Shown here in pieces: positions 59,834-64,000 of a DNA stretch of 64,000 nucleotides (position 1 is the stretch's first letter; each line of letters starts with the position of its first letter). A program made the position numbers and the translations under genes. This DNA is from Zhengella sedimenti. Its GTDB lineage: Bacteria; Pseudomonadota; Alphaproteobacteria; Rhizobiales; Rhizobiaceae. The stretch is taken from contig NZ_JBKFFP010000002.1 of the NCBI RefSeq assembly GCF_046506625.1, positions 434,001 to 498,000 of the forward strand, in the 5' to 3' direction. The notes under the pieces were generated by a model, which saw only the letters and a program-made list of their open reading frames with translations, was not told the DNA's origin and did no database searches.

Positions 59834-61825
59834 ATGACCCTCAAAAGCATTTTTGGTCGAGCGGTCCTCGAGATCGGGCTTTTTTCGCTTGTCGTGAATA
59901 TCCTGCTCCTGGTCCAGCCGCTGTATCTCCTGCAAATCTATGACCGTGTGCTGACATCGGGCAGCATGAGCACACTGCTCTACATCACCGTGATCTTCAT
60001 GGCCGCCTTCATGCTGATGGGCTTCCTGGAGGCGGTGCGGTCCATTTATGCATCAAGGGTTGCCAACCGTCTCGACAGCGCGCTGGCCAGCAATGCCATG
60101 CATGTGGCCATGTACGGGCCCAAGGCCGCATCGGGCGAGGTGCCCGTCATCCAGGATTTGTCGACAGTGCGCAATTTCGTCACCTCGCGCACGCTTTTCT
60201 TCCTGTTCGACCTGCCCTTCGCGCCTCTTTTCCTTGTGCTGCTCTATTTCATCCATCCGGCGCTGTTCTACATGACCCTGGCCGGTGTCGTCGTGCTCAT
60301 AGCGATCACCGTCGCCAACCAGCTGATGACCAAGGGCCAGCTCTCGCGCCACGCCAAGGCGAATGCGGAGAGCAACGCGCTGGCCCAGACCTTCGCCCGC
60401 AACAGCGAGACGATCCGCGCCATGGGCATGACGTTCAACGTCATCGAGCAATGGGGCGGCAAGATGAGCGAGGTCGTCCGCGAGAACGACGGCTACCAGT
60501 GGATCAACTCGCTGTTCACCGGCATATCGCGCTTCATCCGCATGGGGCTCCAGATCGCCATCCTGTGTGTCGGTGCCTATTACGTGCTGGCCGGCGAGAT
60601 GACGGCAGGCATGATCTTCGCATCCTCGATCATCGCCGGACGCGCCCTGCAGCCGCTGGACCAGATCATCGGCGCATGGCGGCATGTACAGACGGCATGG
60701 TCGGCCTTCCGCCGCATCCTTCCCCTGGCAAAGCTGAAGGCCGAGCAGCAGGAAGGATCGGTGCTTCTTCCCGACCCGACCGGCGCGATCACGGCGGAAA
60801 ACCTCACCTACTTCCTGCCCAATGCCATGCCGGGCAGCGAAGCGGTGATCAAGCGCATGAATTTCGACATCAAGGCTGGCGAATGCCTGGGCATTGTCGG
60901 CCCCAGCGGCGCGGGGAAATCCACGCTGGCGCGGCTGCTGGTCGGCGCGATCCGGCCCAGCCAGGGCAGCGTCGCCTATGACAGCGCCGACATCGGCCAG
61001 TGGCTCGACGCCGACCGTGGCCGGCATGTCGGCTATCTCGGCCAGGAAATCGAGTTCTTTCCCGGCACCATCGCGCAGAACATCGCCCGGTTCGAGCCCG
61101 GCTTCAGCGACGAGGACGTGATCCGGGCAGCCCAGAAGGCCGGCGCGCACGATCTCATCGTCGGGCGCATCAAGGGCTATTCCACGGAACTCGGCCCCAA
61201 CGGCGAACGGCTTTCCGGCGGGGAACGCCAGCGCCTGGCGCTGGCGCGCGCCTTCTACGGCAAACCGGCCATCCTCGTTCTGGACGAGCCGAATTCCAAC
61301 CTCGACAAGGAAGGCGAGACGGCGCTGGAAACCGCGATCCGCGGCGCCAAGGCCGATGGCCGGACCGTCATCATCATCACGCACCGACCGTCGATCGCGC
61401 CGCTGTGCGACCGCCTCATGGTGATGCGCCAGGGCATGATCGACATGCTGGGCCCGACACAGGCGGTGCTCGAGGCGCTGGCCAAGGGTGACCGCGGCCG
61501 CCCTGCCGCCGCACCGGCCGCCGGTCCGGCCAACACCCGGTCCCCGCAGGCCGCGGCCCAGACGGGACCGGCCGCCGCGGGCCCTTCGCAACCCGCCCAG
61601 CCCACTCCGGCGGCCGTGCCGGCCAATGTCAACAAGGCCATCAATGGCGCAGCAGGGGAGATCGCGCCCGTCAAGGCCAAGACCCTTGCCGACCGGATCT
61701 CGGAAATGTCCATCTCCAACAACGGCAAGGCCACCATCCGTCCAAGGACGGATGAGGCCGCCGCGCAGCCTGGCACCGCCGACCAGCCGGCTCCCCTGCC
61801 CAAGACAGCAGGAAACCCGTCATGA
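59834..61825 (+). CDS. Type I secretion ATPase/permease (PrsD-like) with long disordered tail
   Basis: A 663-residue ABC exporter half: membrane domain with about five to six helices (residues 10-280), then the ATPase with Walker A GPSGAGKST (356-364), signature LSGGERQ (from 460) and Walker B ILVLDEPNSN. It belongs to the PrsD/HlyB type without an N-terminal peptidase domain. After the ATPase (from about 555) comes an Ala/Pro-rich, low-complexity tail of about 110 residues that usual PrsD proteins lack. The stop overlaps the adaptor gene (ATGA). It exports RTX-like or glycanase proteins; none is encoded here. Confidence 0.92.
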   Translation: MTLKSIFGRAVLEIGLFSLVVNILLLVQPLYLLQIYDRVLTSGSMSTLLYITVIFMAAFMLMGFLEAVRSIYASRVANRLDSALASNAMHVAMYGPKAASGEVPVIQDLSTVRNFVTSRTLFFLFDLPFAPLFLVLLYFIHPALFYMTLAGVVVLIAITVANQLMTKGQLSRHAKANAESNALAQTFARNSETIRAMGMTFNVIEQWGGKMSEVVRENDGYQWINSLFTGISRFIRMGLQIAILCVGAYYVLAGEMTAGMIFASSIIAGRALQPLDQIIGAWRHVQTAWSAFRRILPLAKLKAEQQEGSVLLPDPTGAITAENLTYFLPNAMPGSEAVIKRMNFDIKAGECLGIVGPSGAGKSTLARLLVGAIRPSQGSVAYDSADIGQWLDADRGRHVGYLGQEIEFFPGTIAQNIARFEPGFSDEDVIRAAQKAGAHDLIVGRIKGYSTELGPNGERLSGGERQRLALARAFYGKPAILVLDEPNSNLDKEGETALETAIRGAKADGRTVIIITHRPSIAPLCDRLMVMRQGMIDMLGPTQAVLEALAKGDRGRPAAAPAAGPANTRSPQAAAQTGPAAAGPSQPAQPTPAAVPANVNKAINGAAGEIAPVKAKTLADRISEMSISNNGKATIRPRTDEAAAQPGTADQPAPLPKTAGNPS

Positions 61826-63183
61826 ACGCGCATCCGGGGACCATCACAGCCGCCGCCGGCCAGGAACAGAGCGAACGGGGAACGGCCTGGACGCGTGCGG
61901 TCAACCGGTCGAGCGGATCGCTCGTGCATGCCGGTTACATTGCCATCGCGGTGCTGGCGGGCACATTCGGGGTATGGGCCGTGACCGCACCGCTGAGTGG
62001 TGCCGTCATCGCACCCGGCGTGGTCGCGGCAGCCGGCCAGAACGTCGTCATCCAGCACCTTGAAGGTGGCATTGTCAGCGAAATCGCGGTGAAGGAAGGC
62101 GACCGGGTCTCGGCCGGCCAGCCCCTCATCCGGCTCGACGACACGCTGGCAAAGGTGAGCCTGAACAGGCTGGAAAAACAATCGGCCGGACTGCACGCGC
62201 AAATCCTGAGGCTGGAAGCCGAGCGCGACAACAGGATCCAGGTCCTGGTTCCCGAAGACCACCCGCTGGCCGGGAACGAGAATTTCGAACAGGCGATGCG
62301 CGAACAGCGGAGCCAGTTCGAGGCCAGGCTCGGCCGGCACCACACCGAACTCAACATCATCCGGCAGCGCAAGATCGCGCTCGAAGCCAATGAGACCGGC
62401 CTCAATGCACAGAAAAAGGCGCTGGCCGACCAGACAGCCGTCGTTTCGGACGAAATGGAGCGCAAGAAACGCCTGCTTGACCGCGGGCTGACCAACCGCT
62501 CCGAATATACCGCGCTGCTCAGAACCGAGGCCGACCTCGCAGGGCGCCAGGGCGACATGGAATCGCAGCTCGCCAGAACCCGTATCCAGGTGGTGGAAGC
62601 GCAGGAACAGCTCGAACGGTTGAACAGCCAGCGCGTGGAAACGGCCGTCACGGAACTCACGGAGGCGCGCCTGAAGCTCGGCGACATCCTGGAGCAGATC
62701 CTTGCGGCCCGCGACGTTCTGCAACGCACGACCATCCGCTCCAATGTCGACGGCATCGTCGTGCGCAAGCTGGTCAATGCTCCCGGCACTGTCATCGCAC
62801 CCGGGAATCCGATCATGGAAATCCTGCCGACGACAGAAGAACTGATCGTCGAGACCCAGATCAACCCGCGCGACATCGACAACCTGCATATCGGCCAGGA
62901 GGCGGTACTGCGCTTCTCGGGGCTGAATTCACGCACGACACCGGAATATCCGGCGAAGGTCGTCTATCTTTCGGCCGACCGCATCACCGACAAGGCGCAG
63001 GAAGTTTCCTTCTTCGTGGCCAGGCTGAAGATCGATGACGAGGCCGCCGACGACCTCTACCAGGAGCAGGTCTATCCGGGCATGCCGGTGGAAGCCTTCA
63101 TAGGAACCGATTCCCGGACATTCGCGGAATATCTCGTCAAGCCCTTGCTCGACTCCATCAACCGCGCCTTCAGGGAAGAGTAA
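61822..63183 (+). CDS. HlyD-type membrane fusion protein (PrsE-like)
   Basis: A 453-residue periplasmic adaptor: one N-terminal membrane helix (about 35-58), then a barrel-sandwich half (VIQHLEGGIVSEIAVKEGD), long coiled-coil hairpin (about 110-290, rich in Glu, Arg, Leu), and the second half with RSNVDGIVVRKLVNAPGT. It connects the ABC exporter to an outer-membrane TolC-like channel, which is not encoded in the window. It ends 14 bases inside the convergent cysQ-like gene. Confidence 0.93.
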   Translation: MNAHPGTITAAAGQEQSERGTAWTRAVNRSSGSLVHAGYIAIAVLAGTFGVWAVTAPLSGAVIAPGVVAAAGQNVVIQHLEGGIVSEIAVKEGDRVSAGQPLIRLDDTLAKVSLNRLEKQSAGLHAQILRLEAERDNRIQVLVPEDHPLAGNENFEQAMREQRSQFEARLGRHHTELNIIRQRKIALEANETGLNAQKKALADQTAVVSDEMERKKRLLDRGLTNRSEYTALLRTEADLAGRQGDMESQLARTRIQVVEAQEQLERLNSQRVETAVTELTEARLKLGDILEQILAARDVLQRTTIRSNVDGIVVRKLVNAPGTVIAPGNPIMEILPTTEELIVETQINPRDIDNLHIGQEAVLRFSGLNSRTTPEYPAKVVYLSADRITDKAQEVSFFVARLKIDDEAADDLYQEQVYPGMPVEAFIGTDSRTFAEYLVKPLLDSINRAFREE

Positions 63184-63967
63184 GCCGGTCGCGGGCCTGT
63201 GCGGACGCGGCGATGAAGTGCGGGTTTGCGAAGTCGGTGTCGTCCGCCTGATTGCGCTTGCCATAGGTGAGCGGTGTGCCATCGGGGCGCAGGACCGTCC
63301 CGCCGGCGGCGCGCAGCACCGCGTCGCCTGCCGCCGTGTCCCATTCCATCGTGCGGCCGAAACGCGGATAGATGTCCGCGGAGCCATCGGCCAGCAGGCA
63401 GAACTTCAGGGACGAACCGACAGAGACCGTCTCGCAATCGCCGTGGCGGGCGATGAAGGCATCGGTTTCGGCTGTGCGGTGGGACTTGGAAGCGACCATG
63501 CGAACCCGGTCCGGACAGGACGCGCCTGAAATCGCGCGCCGCGCGCCGGTCCTTCCCCCTTCGACGGTTGCGGTTTCCGCAAGGCCGGGCCTGCCCGTCC
63601 ACATGCGGCCGCGCGCCGGGGCATAGACCACGCCGACCAGCGGCACGCCACCGGCGACCAGGGCGATATTGACCGTGAAATCGGTCTTTCCGCCGACGAA
63701 TTCCTTCGTGCCGTCAAGCGGATCGACCAGGATGAAAGGGCCGTCGCCGATTGCCGGCACCCGCCCGGCGGAAACCTCCTCCTCGGCAACGACAGGGATG
63801 TGCGGAGAGGATTGCGCCAGCCCCTTGAGGATCACGGCCTCGGCCCGCCTGTCGGCTTCGGTGACCGGAGACGCGTCGGCCTTGGTCTCGGCCGTGACGC
63901 CCTTGCCGCGAACATCCATGATCTCGGCCCCGGCGGCCAGCGCCAATGCCTCGAACACCGAAAGCAT
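63170..63967 (-). CDS. cysQ: 3'(2'),5'-bisphosphate nucleotidase CysQ / inositol monophosphatase family
   Basis: A 265-residue protein with the lithium-sensitive phosphatase motifs: VVAEEE (residues 59-64), the metal loop VDPLDGTKEF (81-90) and EWDTAAGDAVLRAAGG. CysQ removes the phosphate of 3'-phosphoadenosine 5'-phosphate in sulfate assimilation. The ATG at 63967 gives the usual length, but it has no good ribosome site and the frame is open to the window edge (LKTAGIADPAA before it), so the true start could lie beyond 64000. The 3' end overlaps the HlyD-type gene by 14 bases. Confidence 0.85.
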   Translation of the reverse strand: MLSVFEALALAAGAEIMDVRGKGVTAETKADASPVTEADRRAEAVILKGLAQSSPHIPVVAEEEVSAGRVPAIGDGPFILVDPLDGTKEFVGGKTDFTVNIALVAGGVPLVGVVYAPARGRMWTGRPGLAETATVEGGRTGARRAISGASCPDRVRMVASKSHRTAETDAFIARHGDCETVSVGSSLKFCLLADGSADIYPRFGRTMEWDTAAGDAVLRAAGGTVLRPDGTPLTYGKRNQADDTDFANPHFIAASAQARDRLTLP

Positions 63968-64000
63968 GGCTGCCGGATCGGCGATCCCCGCGGTCTTCAG

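Overview
The window looks like a chromosomal stretch of an alphaproteobacterium of the order Hyphomicrobiales (rhizobia and relatives). The evidence is a high G+C content with strong third-position bias, ATGA/GTGA-overlapping operons, an adjacent choline sulfatase, choline dehydrogenase and betaine aldehyde dehydrogenase set, a Rhizobium etli-type asparaginase, a PrsDE-like type I exporter, and intergenic GC-rich palindromes of the kind common in rhizobial genomes. No sequence comparison was run, so genus is not claimed. There is no phage, insertion sequence or CRISPR array. A 95-N assembly gap sits inside a 57-bp tandem repeat near 4.9 kb.

Layout. 0-4 kb: 5' part of a HerA-like ATPase gene and the divergent methylmalonyl-CoA mutase genes. 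4.1-4.8 kb: an AbrB/Doc toxin-antitoxin pair with a very clear promoter and three TTGCAA-centred palindromes. 4.8-5.1 kb: the tandem repeat and gap. 5.1-11.2 kb: phospholipase D-like protein, AI-2E transporter, Tat-exported repeat protein, asparaginase, DUF3750 protein. 11-18 kb: SDR/thiolase pair, divergent from betC-betA-betB. 18-21.7 kb: GDP-mannose genes, one of them a mannose-1-P guanylyltransferase fused to an epimerase-type domain. 21.8 kb: tRNA-Pro(CGG). 22-27.8 kb: four unrecognised co-directional genes (membrane protein, 1013-aa triple-module secreted protein, Cys-rich secreted protein, membrane protein). This is the best candidate here for an undescribed system.

27.8-39.7 kb: an eleven-gene minus-strand operon (two acyl-CoA dehydrogenases, an atypical crotonase, a complete branched-chain-amino-acid-type ABC importer, two CoA ligases, a TetR regulator) read from one strong promoter with a perfect palindrome over its -10. 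It looks like uptake, CoA activation and beta-oxidation of an unidentified carboxylic acid. 40-42.7 kb: divergent split transketolase plus SDR. 42.8-44.1 kb: O-antigen ligase-like protein. 44-48.9 kb: flavin/FeS oxidoreductase and MttB-family methyltransferase, with a divergent LysR regulator, suggesting N-methyl compound catabolism. 48.8-56.2 kb: TetR gene and a divergent TRAP transporter, cyclase, FAH-family and GMC oxidoreductase operon. 56.2-59.5 kb: methyltransferase, MFS transporter, sugar aminotransferase. 59.8-63.2 kb: type I secretion ATPase and adaptor. 63.2-64 kb: CysQ-like phosphatase reaching the window edge.

Overall the region is rich in catabolic modules with dedicated importers: choline sulfate/betaine, N-methyl compounds, carboxylic acids, a TRAP substrate and propionyl-CoA. 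These are interleaved with surface polysaccharide and secretion genes. Functional statements come from motif reading and family knowledge; substrates of the catabolic clusters are inference.
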